Shown here one piece after another: positions 17,088 through 25,002 of a stretch of 52,641 bases of DNA. A program made the position numbers and the translations under genes. The DNA comes from CAVVXX01 sp052389895 (GTDB taxonomy: Bacteria; Pseudomonadota; Alphaproteobacteria; Micropepsales; Micropepsaceae), in NCBI GenBank assembly GCA_052389895.1, contig JBQTHM010000045.1, forward strand, positions 1 to 52,641. The letters run 5' to 3'. The notes under the pieces were generated by a model, which was not told the origin of the DNA, made no database searches, and worked only from the letters and a program-made list of their open reading frames with translations. Position 1 is the stretch's first letter. Each line of letters begins with the position of its first letter.

Positions 17088-17890
17088 CGGAAAAGCCCGC
17101 CCGCATCCTCATCATTGCGGGATCGGATTCGGGTGGCGGCGCGGGCATCCAGGCCGACATCAAGACGGTGACCGCGCTTGGCGGCTATGCCATGACGGCC
17201 GTCACCGCCATCACCGTACAGGACACGACAGGGGTCCACGGCGTCCACGCCGTGCCCGAAAGCATCGTGCGCGACCAGATTATGCGCGTGCTGGACGACA
17301 TCGGCGCCGACGCTATCAAGACGGGCATGCTGGGCGGCGCCGCCATCGTCGAGGCGGTGGTCGGCGTGCTGCGGCGGAAAGGGCTTCCCATCGTCGTCGA
17401 TCCCGTGATGATCGCCAAGGGCGGCGGCAAGCTGCTAGCCGATGATGCGGTTGCTGCGGTGATACGGCTGCTTGTTCCTCTGGCAACGGTTATCACGCCT
17501 AATGCGTCGGAAGCCGCCGCGCTAACGGGCGCGAAAGTCGAAACAGTCGAGGATCTGGTTCAGGCGGGAAAGTCGCTTCTCGCGCGCGGCGCAAAGGCGG
17601 CATTGGTCAAGGGCGGGCACCTCAAGGGCGACACGATAACGGACGCGCTGGTGACGAAGGAGGGTGCGCATCTGTTCCGTTCCGCGCGCATCCAGACCAC
17701 GTCCACGCACGGAACGGGCTGCACGCTGGCATCGGCAATCGCTGCCGGGCTCGCTCAGGGGTTCTTGCTGGAGGACGCGATTGCGCGCGCGCGTGCCTTC
17801 GTGCAGGCGGCGCTACGCACGGCGCCAGGCTTCGGCCATGGCCACGGCCCCATGAACCACATGCACGCCATTCCGCCGTACGAGGAATGA
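17084..17890 (+). CDS. thiD: Hydroxymethylpyrimidine/phosphomethylpyrimidine kinase ThiD
   Basis: Phosphorylates HMP and HMP-P in thiamine synthesis. The 268-residue ribokinase-fold protein begins IAGSDSGGGAGIQADIKT and carries the anion-hole motif GTGCTLASAIAAGLAQG near residue 208. The start is TTG at 17084, sharing bases with the glmM stop (TTGA). The C-terminus is His/Gly-rich (GFGHGHGPMNHMH). No TPP riboswitch is visible, as expected for a gene inside an operon. Confidence 0.92.
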   Translation: MTEKPARILIIAGSDSGGGAGIQADIKTVTALGGYAMTAVTAITVQDTTGVHGVHAVPESIVRDQIMRVLDDIGADAIKTGMLGGAAIVEAVVGVLRRKGLPIVVDPVMIAKGGGKLLADDAVAAVIRLLVPLATVITPNASEAAALTGAKVETVEDLVQAGKSLLARGAKAALVKGGHLKGDTITDALVTKEGAHLFRSARIQTTSTHGTGCTLASAIAAGLAQGFLLEDAIARARAFVQAALRTAPGFGHGHGPMNHMHAIPPYEE

Positions 17891-17934
17891 AGAGGATCAG
17901 CGGCCCGCGCAAACCGTCCCCCCTTCCGTCCACC

Positions 17935-18060
17935 TACGCTGCTTTGCAGCTTCGGTGGACACCTTCCCCCACAAGGGGGGAAGGAAAAGTAGACGCAGGC
18001 TTTCCTTTTCCTCCCCCCTTGTGGGGGAGGATGGCCCGCAGGGCCAGGAGGGGGTGTGCC
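17935..18060. repeat. REP-like palindromic intergenic repeat pair
   Basis: The thiD-purA gap holds two facing palindromes: CCTTCCCCC/GGGGGGAAGG (17962-17984) and CCTCCCCC/GGGGGAGG (about 18010-18030). They are separated by a purine/pyrimidine-rich spacer and followed by a second small inverted repeat (GGCCCGCAGGGCC). The same core recurs at 40303-40321, 52500-52521 and 52601-52622. Placed between convergent genes, it probably also ends transcription from both sides. Confidence 0.75.
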
Positions 18061-18062
18061 AC

Positions 18063-19358
18063 TCACCGCGCCACGAAGGGATCGCGCACAAGGATTGTGT
18101 CTTCGCGCTCGGGGCTGGTGGAAAGAAGCGTCACATTGGCGCCGATCAGTTCCTCGATACGGCGCACATATTTGATGGCGTTGGCGGGCAGCTTCTTCCA
18201 GCTGCGCGCGCCGCGGGTGGATTGGCTCCAGCCCTCCAGTGTCTCGTAAACGGGCTCGACGCGCATTTGCTCGTGCACGTCGGCGGGAAGGTGATCGAGT
18301 GTGCGGCTGTCCAGCCGGTAACCCACGCAGAGCTTGATTTCCTTCATGTTGTCCAGCACGTCGAGCTTTGTCAGCGCTATTCCGTTGATGCCACCGGTGA
18401 TAACCGTCTGGCGTACGAGCGCAGCGTCAAACCAGCCGCAACGGCGCTTGCGCCCCGTCACCGTGCCGAATTCGTTCCCACGCTCCCCCAACCGTTCGCC
18501 TGTTTCGTCCTTGAGCTCGGTGGGGAAGGGGCCTTCGCCTACACGCGTCGTGTAGGACTTCACGATGCCGAGCACATAGCCGATGTCGCGCGGCCCGCAG
18601 CCCGAGCCGGTCGCCGCCTGTCCCGCCACGGTGTTGGAGGAGGTGACGTAAGGATACGTGCCATGGTCGATGTCGAGCAGCACGGCCTGCGCGCCTTCGA
18701 ACAGAACGCGTTTGCCCGCGCGCCGCGCCTCGTCCAGCCGCTGCCAGGATGAGCCCGCATAGGGCAGCACCTTTGGCGCAATTTCCCTGAGCTGGTCGAG
18801 CAGCCGCGCCGTATCGATCTCTTTGGCGCCGACGCCGCGCCTGAGCGCGTTGTGATGTACGAGCAGCCGCTTCACCTTGTCAGTGAGCGTGCGAAAATCC
18901 CGCAGGTCCACGACGCGGATGGCGCGCCGGCCGACCTTGTCTTCGTACGCCGGGCCAATTCCGCGCTTGGTGGTGCCGATTCGAAGCAGGCTGCCCGCAG
19001 TTTCGCGTGCGTGATCGAGTTCGCGATGCACCGGCAAAATGAGCGCCGCATTCTCGGCCAGCACAAGATTGTCCGGCGTGATCGCGACACCTTGCGCCTT
19101 CAACCGCTCAATTTCCTCGAGAAATGCCCACGGGTCCACCACCACGCCATTGCCGACGATGGACAGCTTGCCTTTGCGCACGACGCCGGAAGGCAGCAGA
19201 CTGAGCTTGTAGGTGACGCCGTCTATGACCAGCGTGTGGCCGGCATTGTGGCCACCCTGGAAGCGCACCACCACGTCGGCGCGCGCTGACAGCCAGTCGA
19301 CAATCTTTCCCTTGCCTTCGTCGCCCCATTGGGCGCCGATCACCGCGACGTTGGTCAT
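18063..19358 (-). CDS. purA: Adenylosuccinate synthetase PurA
   Basis: Catalyses the GTP-dependent first step from IMP to AMP. The 431-residue product starts MTNVAVIGAQWGDEGKGKI, which contains the GTP/IMP loop and catalytic Asp, and has GGHNAGHTLVI with the catalytic His. GSGCGPRDIGYVLGI and the C-terminal GTP-binding TKLDVLD are also present. A GATTC site (CcrM-type GANTC) lies 7-11 bp upstream of its start, at 19365-19369. Confidence 0.96.
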   Translation of the reverse strand: MTNVAVIGAQWGDEGKGKIVDWLSARADVVVRFQGGHNAGHTLVIDGVTYKLSLLPSGVVRKGKLSIVGNGVVVDPWAFLEEIERLKAQGVAITPDNLVLAENAALILPVHRELDHARETAGSLLRIGTTKRGIGPAYEDKVGRRAIRVVDLRDFRTLTDKVKRLLVHHNALRRGVGAKEIDTARLLDQLREIAPKVLPYAGSSWQRLDEARRAGKRVLFEGAQAVLLDIDHGTYPYVTSSNTVAGQAATGSGCGPRDIGYVLGIVKSYTTRVGEGPFPTELKDETGERLGERGNEFGTVTGRKRRCGWFDAALVRQTVITGGINGIALTKLDVLDNMKEIKLCVGYRLDSRTLDHLPADVHEQMRVEPVYETLEGWSQSTRGARSWKKLPANAIKYVRRIEELIGANVTLLSTSPEREDTILVRDPFVAR

Positions 19359-19384
19359 TGTTTCGATTCAGGCGGGATGCTTGC

Positions 19385-19442
19385 AGACATTACCCCCCTC
19401 CTGGCGCGAAGCGAAGTGAAGCCGGACGGAAGGGGGGCATGC
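19385..19442. repeat. C/G-run inverted repeat between purA and serA
   Basis: ACCCCCCTCC near 19390 and GGAAGGGGGG near 19427 face each other across a GC-rich spacer. It resembles the CCTCCCCC/GGGGGAGG family seen elsewhere in the window and sits just after the serA stop, so it may serve as the end of the serine operon transcript. Confidence 0.5.
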
Positions 19443-19444
19443 GA

Positions 19445-21034
19445 TCAGAACGCCAGCGCCCTGGCGTAGCGCACGAGGGGAAGCGCGCGGATGGCGGCGA
19501 CCACGGTTTCGTCCACAACTTCGTCCACTTCCACCATCGCGATGGCGTCGGCGCCGGGCGCGCTGCGGCCCAGCGCAAAAGAAGCGATGTTCACGCGCGC
19601 ATTACCCAGGAGCGTGCCCAGCGCGCCGATGAAGCCCGGCTTGTCCTCGTTGATCACATAGAGCATGTGCGGCGCGAATTCGGCGTCGAGGTTGATTTCC
19701 CGCACCTGGATGAGCCGCGGCCGGCCGTCCGAGAACACCGTGCCCGCCGCGCGCCGCGTGGAGCCCCCTTCCAGCGTGATGACCGCCTTTATGTACCCTT
19801 CGTAGATGCCCTGCCGCGGCCTGCGCGTTTCGCTCACCCTGATGCCGCGCTCGCGCGCCACCACCGGCGCATTGACCATGTTCACTTCCGCGAGCGCCGG
19901 CCTGAGCACGCCCGCCAGCACGGCCTGAGTAAGAGCGCGCGTCTTGAGATCGGCGGCCGAGCCTTCGTAGAGTATTTCGGCTTCCGCGATGCTGGTATCG
20001 GCAAGTTGGCCCACGAACAGCCCCAGCTTTTCCGCCAGAGCGATCCAGGGGCGCATGCGGCTCGCCTCTTCCGCAGAAATGGCAGGCATGTTGAGCGCGT
20101 TCGTGACCGCCCCGGTGAGGAGATAATCCGAAATCTGTTCGGCCACCTGGATCGCCACGTTTTCCTGCGCTTCCACGGTGGCCGCGCCCAGATGCGGCGT
20201 CGCCACCACCTTGGGATGTCCGAACAAGACGTTCGACTTGGCGGGCTCTTCTTCGAACACGTCAAACGCCGCGCCCGCCAGCCGGCCGCAATCGAGCGCG
20301 GCTTTGACCGCAATCTCGTCCACCAATCCGCCGCGCGCACAATTGACGAGCCGCGCGCCCTTTTTCATGCGCGCAATTGCGTCCGCCGAAAGAATGTTGC
20401 GCGTTTCGTTGGTGAGCGGCGTGTGCAGCGAGATGAAATCGGCGCGCGCAAGTAGATCGTTCAGCTCGACCTTCTCCACACCCAGTTCGGTGGCGCGATC
20501 GGGGCCGAGATAGGGATCGTAGGCAATCACCCTCATCTTGAGGCCCTTGGCGCGGTCGGCCACGATCGAGCCGATATTGCCGCAGCCGATCAGGCCGAGC
20601 GTCTTGCCGTACAGCTCCACGCCCAAGAAGCGGTTCTTCTCCCATTTGCCTGCATGGGTAGAGGTGTTGGCCGCGGGTATATCGCGCGCCAAGGACATCA
20701 TCAGCGAAATGGCGTGCTCGGCTGTGGTGATCGAGTTGCCGTAGGGCGTGTTCATCACGATGACACCCGCGGCCGTCGCCGCCGGCAAATCGATGTTGTC
20801 CACGCCGATCCCCGCCCGCCCGACGATTTTCAGTCTCTTGGCCGCGCTTATGACATCGGCACTGACCTTCGTGCCCGAACGCACGGCCAGCCCGTCGTAA
20901 TCGCCGACAACGGCAAGCAGCTGGTCCTTGGGCAGGCCCGTCCTGGTGTCGGCATCGATGCCGCGTTCCCGGAAAATGGCGAGCGCCGCAGGCGAGAGCG
21001 GGTCGGCAATCAGCACGCGTGGCGCCGCACCCAT
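19445..21034 (-). CDS. serA: D-3-phosphoglycerate dehydrogenase SerA
   Basis: First enzyme of serine synthesis. The 529-residue long form has an N-terminal catalytic domain, a Rossmann domain (GLIGCGNIGSIVADRAKG), the catalytic Arg/Glu/His set in NCARGGLVDE and TPHLGAATVEAQ, an intervening domain and a C-terminal ACT domain (MLYVINEDKPGFIGALG) that usually binds serine as feedback inhibitor. ATG 21034 overlaps the sseB stop (TGATG). A longer open frame reaches back to 21484 but reads sseB out of frame and is not real. Confidence 0.95.
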   Translation of the reverse strand: MGAAPRVLIADPLSPAALAIFRERGIDADTRTGLPKDQLLAVVGDYDGLAVRSGTKVSADVISAAKRLKIVGRAGIGVDNIDLPAATAAGVIVMNTPYGNSITTAEHAISLMMSLARDIPAANTSTHAGKWEKNRFLGVELYGKTLGLIGCGNIGSIVADRAKGLKMRVIAYDPYLGPDRATELGVEKVELNDLLARADFISLHTPLTNETRNILSADAIARMKKGARLVNCARGGLVDEIAVKAALDCGRLAGAAFDVFEEEPAKSNVLFGHPKVVATPHLGAATVEAQENVAIQVAEQISDYLLTGAVTNALNMPAISAEEASRMRPWIALAEKLGLFVGQLADTSIAEAEILYEGSAADLKTRALTQAVLAGVLRPALAEVNMVNAPVVARERGIRVSETRRPRQGIYEGYIKAVITLEGGSTRRAAGTVFSDGRPRLIQVREINLDAEFAPHMLYVINEDKPGFIGALGTLLGNARVNIASFALGRSAPGADAIAMVEVDEVVDETVVAAIRALPLVRYARALAF

Positions 21035-21777
21035 CAATGAAGAGCCGTCTTGCGAGTGTAGAAGGGCTCGAAGCGCGTCAGCATGTCGCCGAGAACGTTG
21101 CGCACTTCGTCGTTGCCGATCTGCATGGCGGCGACGCGCGTGCCCTGGGGAAGCGTGGCCACCAGGCGCTGGATTTCCTGTGCCAAGGGGTCCCATAGCC
21201 CCTGCATCTTCACGCCCACGATTGCGTGAGGCGGGTCGTCCCGGCCGGTTATGCGCATTTCGCCCAGATAAGCGGCCTCGACTTGCGGGCGCGCGGCGAA
21301 GAGCGCGCAGAGCCCGGCGGCAAGCGCCGAGGGAAACTCGGCGGGCTGCGAGATCACGATGCGGCCTTCGGGCTGCGACGCCCCGGCAAGTCCCGGGTTG
21401 AGCGCCCAGGCGATTTCCTCGGCGGGCAATTCCTTGGCGCCTTCCGATCCGGAATTGAGCAGGAAGCTGGCGCCGCGCGTGCATTCGAAGAGCTCGCGGC
21501 CGAGCATGGAAAAAAACTGCGGGTGCTCCTTTGCGAACGGCTGCATGCGCCGCTCGGAAGTGAAGATCGGGTGATAGGCGCGGTTCCTGAATTCGATCTG
21601 CGGCAGGCGAAGCTGCGTTGTGGAGCCCGCCGGCGCATCAGCGCCCGGCTTTTCGGCGACCCCCAACACGAAGATTTCCGATTCCAGGAGCAGACGGTGA
21701 AACGTGCCGCGTGCGTCCGGATTGGCGAAAGCCTCCTCGAGCGCGCGTTCCAGTTCGTTTTCCGGATCGAACGCCAT
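21034..21777 (-). CDS. sseB: SseB-family protein in the serine operon
   Basis: 247 residues with two regions matching SseB-type proteins: the N-terminal half (ELERALEEAFANPDARGTFHRLLLESEIFVLG and FFSMLGRELFECTRGASFLLNSGSEGAKELPAEEI in separate stretches) and a C-terminal half (IGNDEVRNVLGDML). E. coli SseB was named for enhanced serine sensitivity when overproduced; its mechanism is unknown. Here the gene is squeezed between serC (1 bp) and serA (overlap), which supports a role in serine metabolism. ATG 21777 is preferred to an in-frame start at 21801 inside serC. Confidence 0.75.
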   Translation of the reverse strand: MAFDPENELERALEEAFANPDARGTFHRLLLESEIFVLGVAEKPGADAPAGSTTQLRLPQIEFRNRAYHPIFTSERRMQPFAKEHPQFFSMLGRELFECTRGASFLLNSGSEGAKELPAEEIAWALNPGLAGASQPEGRIVISQPAEFPSALAAGLCALFAARPQVEAAYLGEMRITGRDDPPHAIVGVKMQGLWDPLAQEIQRLVATLPQGTRVAAMQIGNDEVRNVLGDMLTRFEPFYTRKTALH

Positions 21778-21778
21778 C

Positions 21779-22936
21779 TCACGCACTCCTGATTTCGCCA
21801 AAGGCCCAGTCGAACCAGGGCGTGAGCGCCTCGATGTCTTCGCGCTCGACGGTCGGCCCGCACCAGATGCGAAGGCCGGCGGGCGCGTTGCGGTGGCCGG
21901 CCACGTCGAAGGCGGCTCCTTCCCTTTCCAGAAGGCCCGCCAGCGTCTTCACCGCCTCGGCGCGATTTTCCTCCGCCATGGCGGTGAACCACGGATCGGT
22001 GATTTTCAGGCACACGGAAGTGGGTGAACGGAAACGCGCGTCGCGCGCAAGGAAATCGAGCCAGGCGCTTTCGCGCACCCAGCGCGCCAGCGCGTTGAAA
22101 TTCGCCTCTACGCGGGCATAGAGCGCGGGCAGGCCTCCGATGGATTCCGCCCATTTCAGCGTGTCGGCGTAGTCTTCAACGCAGAGCATGGAAGGCGTGT
22201 TCAGCGTTTCGCCTTCGAAAACGCCCTCCATCAATTTGCCGTTCTTTGCGAGGCGGAAAATTTTCGGCAAAGGCCAGGGGGCACGATAGGATTCGAGGCG
22301 CTCGACGGCGCGCGGCGACAGCACCAGCATGCCGTGCCCGGCTTCGCCTCCCAGCGACTTCTGCCAGGAGAAGGTGGTGACATCGAGCTTGTCCCACGGA
22401 AGCGCCATCGCGAAGGCAGCCGACGTCGCATCGCAAATGGTGATCCCTTCGCGTTTTGCCGGGATCCAGTCGCCGTCCGGCACGCGCACGCCCGACGTCG
22501 TCCCGTTCCACACGAAGACGGCGTCGTGCTTCGGGTTGTATTGGGTTAGGTCCGCCAGCTCGCCATAGGGCGCGCGGAACATGCGGCTATCTTCTATCTT
22601 CAGCTGCTTGAAGACGTCTGTGATCCAGTCCTCGCCGAAACTTTCCCAGGCGAAAGCGTCAACGGGGCGGGGGCCGAGGAGCTGCCACATCGCCATTTCC
22701 ATGGCGCCCGTATCTGAGGCAGGCACTACCGCCACCCGGTAATCGGGTGGCAGGCGCAGTACGCGTTTGGTGCGCTCGATCACATCTTTGAGCCGCGTCT
22801 TGCCGGCGGCCGAGCGGTGCAGGCGCGAAAGTGCGGCCCCTTTCAGGGCTTCCACTGTCCAGCCGGGACGTTTCGCGCAGGGTCCGGACGAAAAAAAAGG
22901 CCGTGCAGGGCGCACGGCCGGACGCATGCCGGTCAT
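21779..22936 (-). CDS. serC: Phosphoserine aminotransferase, alphaproteobacterial type
   Basis: Second step of serine synthesis. The 385-residue product belongs to the divergent TIGR01365-type branch. Visible motifs are PFFSSGPCAKRPGW at the N-terminus, VPASDTGAMEMAMW, the PLP Lys in TTFSWQKSLGGEAGHGM, and LNTPSMLCVEDY. ATG 22936 is placed just 3 nt after two tandem leader hairpins (separate entry); an internal ATG lies at 22927. First gene of serC-sseB-serA. Confidence 0.93.
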   Translation of the reverse strand: MTGMRPAVRPARPFFSSGPCAKRPGWTVEALKGAALSRLHRSAAGKTRLKDVIERTKRVLRLPPDYRVAVVPASDTGAMEMAMWQLLGPRPVDAFAWESFGEDWITDVFKQLKIEDSRMFRAPYGELADLTQYNPKHDAVFVWNGTTSGVRVPDGDWIPAKREGITICDATSAAFAMALPWDKLDVTTFSWQKSLGGEAGHGMLVLSPRAVERLESYRAPWPLPKIFRLAKNGKLMEGVFEGETLNTPSMLCVEDYADTLKWAESIGGLPALYARVEANFNALARWVRESAWLDFLARDARFRSPTSVCLKITDPWFTAMAEENRAEAVKTLAGLLEREGAAFDVAGHRNAPAGLRIWCGPTVEREDIEALTPWFDWAFGEIRSA

Positions 22937-22939
22937 CGT

Positions 22940-22978
22940 CCATTCCTTTCAGAATGGTTGCGCTCCGTTGGGGGAGCG
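22940..22978 (-). promoter_or_regulatory. serC RNA motif-like leader (two tandem hairpins)
   Basis: Reading the minus strand, CGCTCC-CCCAAC-GGAGCG (22978-22961) is followed after 3 nt by CCATTC-TGAAAG-GAATGG (22957-22940). Each has a perfect 6-bp stem with a 6-nt loop. The second loop holds the AAAG of the ribosome-binding site and the stem ends 3 nt before the serC ATG. Two adjacent hairpins just ahead of serC are the published description of the alphaproteobacterial serC RNA motif, a presumed cis-regulator of unknown ligand. Confidence 0.7.
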
Positions 22979-23015
22979 TGGCCCGCGGAGTCTCTAGGAG
23001 ATTCGGGAAAGCGCG

Positions 23016-23831
23016 TCAAACTTCGATTTCGCCTTTCAGGTACAAGGCGCAGGGACCGGCCAAAATCACGCTGTCGCCTGCATCCTTGCATTGCAACTCG
23101 CCGCCACGTGCACTTGCCTGATAAGCGCGGATTTCCTTTTTCCCGAGCCGCTTCGCCCAGTAGGGCACGAGGGCGCAGCGCGCCGAGCCCGTCACGGGAT
23201 CCTCGAAAAAGCCCCAGTCGGGCGCGAAGAAGCGCGAAACGCAATCGTAGGGCTTGCCGTCGCCCTTGCCGGTGACGATCAGGTCGCGCATGTCCACGCT
23301 CCGCAGCAGCGACACGAAGTCTCCGCCCGGCGTGATCGCGCGAATCGTATCGGCGTCGTTCCACACCGCCATCAAATAGCGGCCGATGTGAAGCTCGTCG
23401 GGTGGTCTCACGCCAAGCGCTTCGCCAAGCCCTCTGGCAAAACCTGGCGGCGCGGCGAATGGCTTTGGCATTTCCGCGGGCAGCGACATGCGATAGACGC
23501 CGCCCGCGGCGCGCTCGACAGTAAGTGTTCCGCTCATTGTCTGGAAACATACCTTATCGAGAGCCGGCGAAATCTCGTTCAGTACAACCCAGCCGGATGC
23601 GAGCGTTGCGTGCCCGCAAAGCGCGACCTCCGAAGCGGACGTGAACCAGCGCAGATCGTAATGGCCGGGCGATTTGGCAACGAAAAATGCTGTCTCGGAG
23701 AGATTATTTTCGGAGGCAGTGGCCTGCATCTGCGCGTCGCTCAGCCAGCGCTCCAGCGGCACGATGGCCGCCGGATTACCCTCGAAGGGCTTTCGCGCGA
23801 ACGCATCCACCTGCCACATGCGAAGTTTCAT
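23016..23831 (-). CDS. PhzF-family isomerase/epimerase-like protein
   Basis: 271-residue protein with the double diaminopimelate-epimerase-like fold. The N-terminus is MWQVDAFARKPFEGNPAAIV, the catalytic Glu lies in SENNLSETAFF, and DPVTGSARCALVPYW and the C-terminal GGELQC segment are present. PhzF itself acts in phenazine synthesis, but no phenazine genes are near, and most genomic members have unknown substrates. ATG 23831 matches the family start; a 24-residue upstream extension runs through repeat DNA and was dropped. Confidence 0.85.
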   Translation of the reverse strand: MKLRMWQVDAFARKPFEGNPAAIVPLERWLSDAQMQATASENNLSETAFFVAKSPGHYDLRWFTSASEVALCGHATLASGWVVLNEISPALDKVCFQTMSGTLTVERAAGGVYRMSLPAEMPKPFAAPPGFARGLGEALGVRPPDELHIGRYLMAVWNDADTIRAITPGGDFVSLLRSVDMRDLIVTGKGDGKPYDCVSRFFAPDWGFFEDPVTGSARCALVPYWAKRLGKKEIRAYQASARGGELQCKDAGDSVILAGPCALYLKGEIEV

Positions 23832-23838
23832 CAGGTCC

Positions 23839-23940
23839 CCGCTGTCATGGCCCGCGAGAGCGGGCCACCCAGTTGATTTCGGAGTCACTTGGCGCACGGA
23901 CATGCGCCGGCCCGGATGGCCGGGTCAAGCCGGGCCAAGA
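23839..23940. repeat. GC-rich intergenic palindromes between phzF-like gene and rpoH
   Basis: GGCCCGC-GAGA-GCGGGCC (23849-23866) is a perfect 7-bp hairpin. Further on, GGCCCGG (23909-23915) faces CCGGGCC (23930-23936). Such ATGGCC/CCCGGCC repeats are frequent between genes in Rhizobiales. The stretch lies 3' of rpoH and 5' of the PhzF-like gene, both on the minus strand. Confidence 0.6.
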
Positions 23941-23964
23941 CACGTTTCGTTGCAGTTTGAATCG

Positions 23965-24858
23965 TTATTCCGCGCCCAGCGTTGCGGCGCGTTTGGCGGA
24001 CAGCGCTTCCTTCATCGCCTTCTGCAATTTTTCGAACGCGCGCACCTCGATTTGCCGCACGCGTTCGCGGCTGATGTCGTATTTCTTGGAAAGCTCTTCC
24101 AGCGTGGCCGGCGTGTCGCGCAGGCGGCGCGCCTGAAGAATGTCGCGCTCGCGCTCGGTCAGCTCTTCCAGCGCCGCCGACAAGAGCGTGCGGCGCTCTT
24201 CCAGCTCGTCCGACTCGGCCATCTGGGTTTCCTGGTCCAGGCCTTCGTCGGTGAGCCAGTCCTGCCACTCCATATCGCCATCTTCGCCCACAGGCGCATT
24301 CAGCGAAGAATCCGGCCCGGCCAGGCGCCGGTTCATGTTCACCACCTCTTCTTCGCTGACACCGAGTTTCTTGGCGATCGTCGTCACCTGCTCGGGGCGC
24401 ATGTCGCCTTCCTCGAGCGCTTCGATCTGTCCCTTGATGCGCCGCAAGTTGAAGAAGAGTTTCTTTTGCGCCGCCGTGGTGCCCATTTTCACCAGGCTCC
24501 ACGAACGCAGGATGTATTCCTGGATGGCCGCGCGAATCCACCACATAGCGTAGGTGGCCAAGCGAAAGCCCTTGTCGGGCTCGAAGCGCTTCACCGCCTG
24601 CATCAGCCCGACATTTCCTTCGGAAATGATTTCGGAAACGGGCAAGCCGTACCCGCGATAGCCCATGGCGATCTTTGCCACGAGGCGCAGATGGCTCGTC
24701 ACCAAACGGTGGGCGGCCTCAGGGTCCTGATGCTCGCGCCAGCGCTTGGCCAGCATGTATTCCTCTCCGGGATCGAGCAGGGGAAATTTGCGGATCTCGG
24801 CAAGGTAATGCCCAAGACCCCCTTCTCCCGCCAGAACCGGCAGCGCTCGACCCGCCAT
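23965..24858 (-). CDS. rpoH: RNA polymerase heat-shock sigma factor RpoH
   Basis: Sigma-32 family factor of 297 residues. Region 2 contains SEIISEGNVGLMQAVKRFEPDKGFRLATYAMWWIRAAIQEYI (split motifs), the RpoH box QKKLFFNLRR follows near residue 130, and region 4 ends with the helix-turn-helix EELSKKYDISRERVRQIE. ATG 24858 lies behind AAAGGGG and starts the canonical N-terminus. A strong terminator-like hairpin ends only about 22 nt upstream (separate entry). FtsH, encoded at 12.9 kb, is the usual protease controlling RpoH. Confidence 0.95.
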   Translation of the reverse strand: MAGRALPVLAGEGGLGHYLAEIRKFPLLDPGEEYMLAKRWREHQDPEAAHRLVTSHLRLVAKIAMGYRGYGLPVSEIISEGNVGLMQAVKRFEPDKGFRLATYAMWWIRAAIQEYILRSWSLVKMGTTAAQKKLFFNLRRIKGQIEALEEGDMRPEQVTTIAKKLGVSEEEVVNMNRRLAGPDSSLNAPVGEDGDMEWQDWLTDEGLDQETQMAESDELEERRTLLSAALEELTERERDILQARRLRDTPATLEELSKKYDISRERVRQIEVRAFEKLQKAMKEALSAKRAATLGAE

Positions 24859-24880
24859 CGCAACCCCTTTGCCTGTCCAG

Positions 24881-24908
24881 AAAAACAAGGGCGCCCCTAG
24901 GGCACCCT
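24881..24908 (-). terminator. Terminator-like hairpin in the rluD-rpoH gap, next to rpoH
   Basis: On the minus strand AGGGTGCCC (24908-24900), loop TAG, GGGCGCCCT (24896-24888) gives a 9-bp stem with one G-U pair, followed by TGTTTTTC. This is a textbook intrinsic terminator. Because the T run ends about 22 nt before the rpoH ATG, there is no room for a promoter between them. So either it attenuates rpoH transcription or rpoH depends on read-through. Confidence 0.7.
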
Positions 24909-25002
24909 ATGGTCTTTCAACGCGTGTTGGACAAAGCCTATCCCCAAATCAAGTGCAAATGTGGGGCGCCGGAAGCGAATTTCAATGGGCCTGAACACCT
25001 TG

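Noticed and set aside
17935..18060. CRISPR-like repeat array
   Set aside because: The repeats are palindromes of varied spacing facing each other, with no regular spacers and no cas genes.
19358..20455. 365-residue open frame on the plus strand
   Set aside because: Antisense to serA; Arg/His-rich without family features.
21035..21484. 150-residue N-terminal extension of SerA
   Set aside because: It reads sseB out of frame; SerA homologues start at the Met encoded at 21034.
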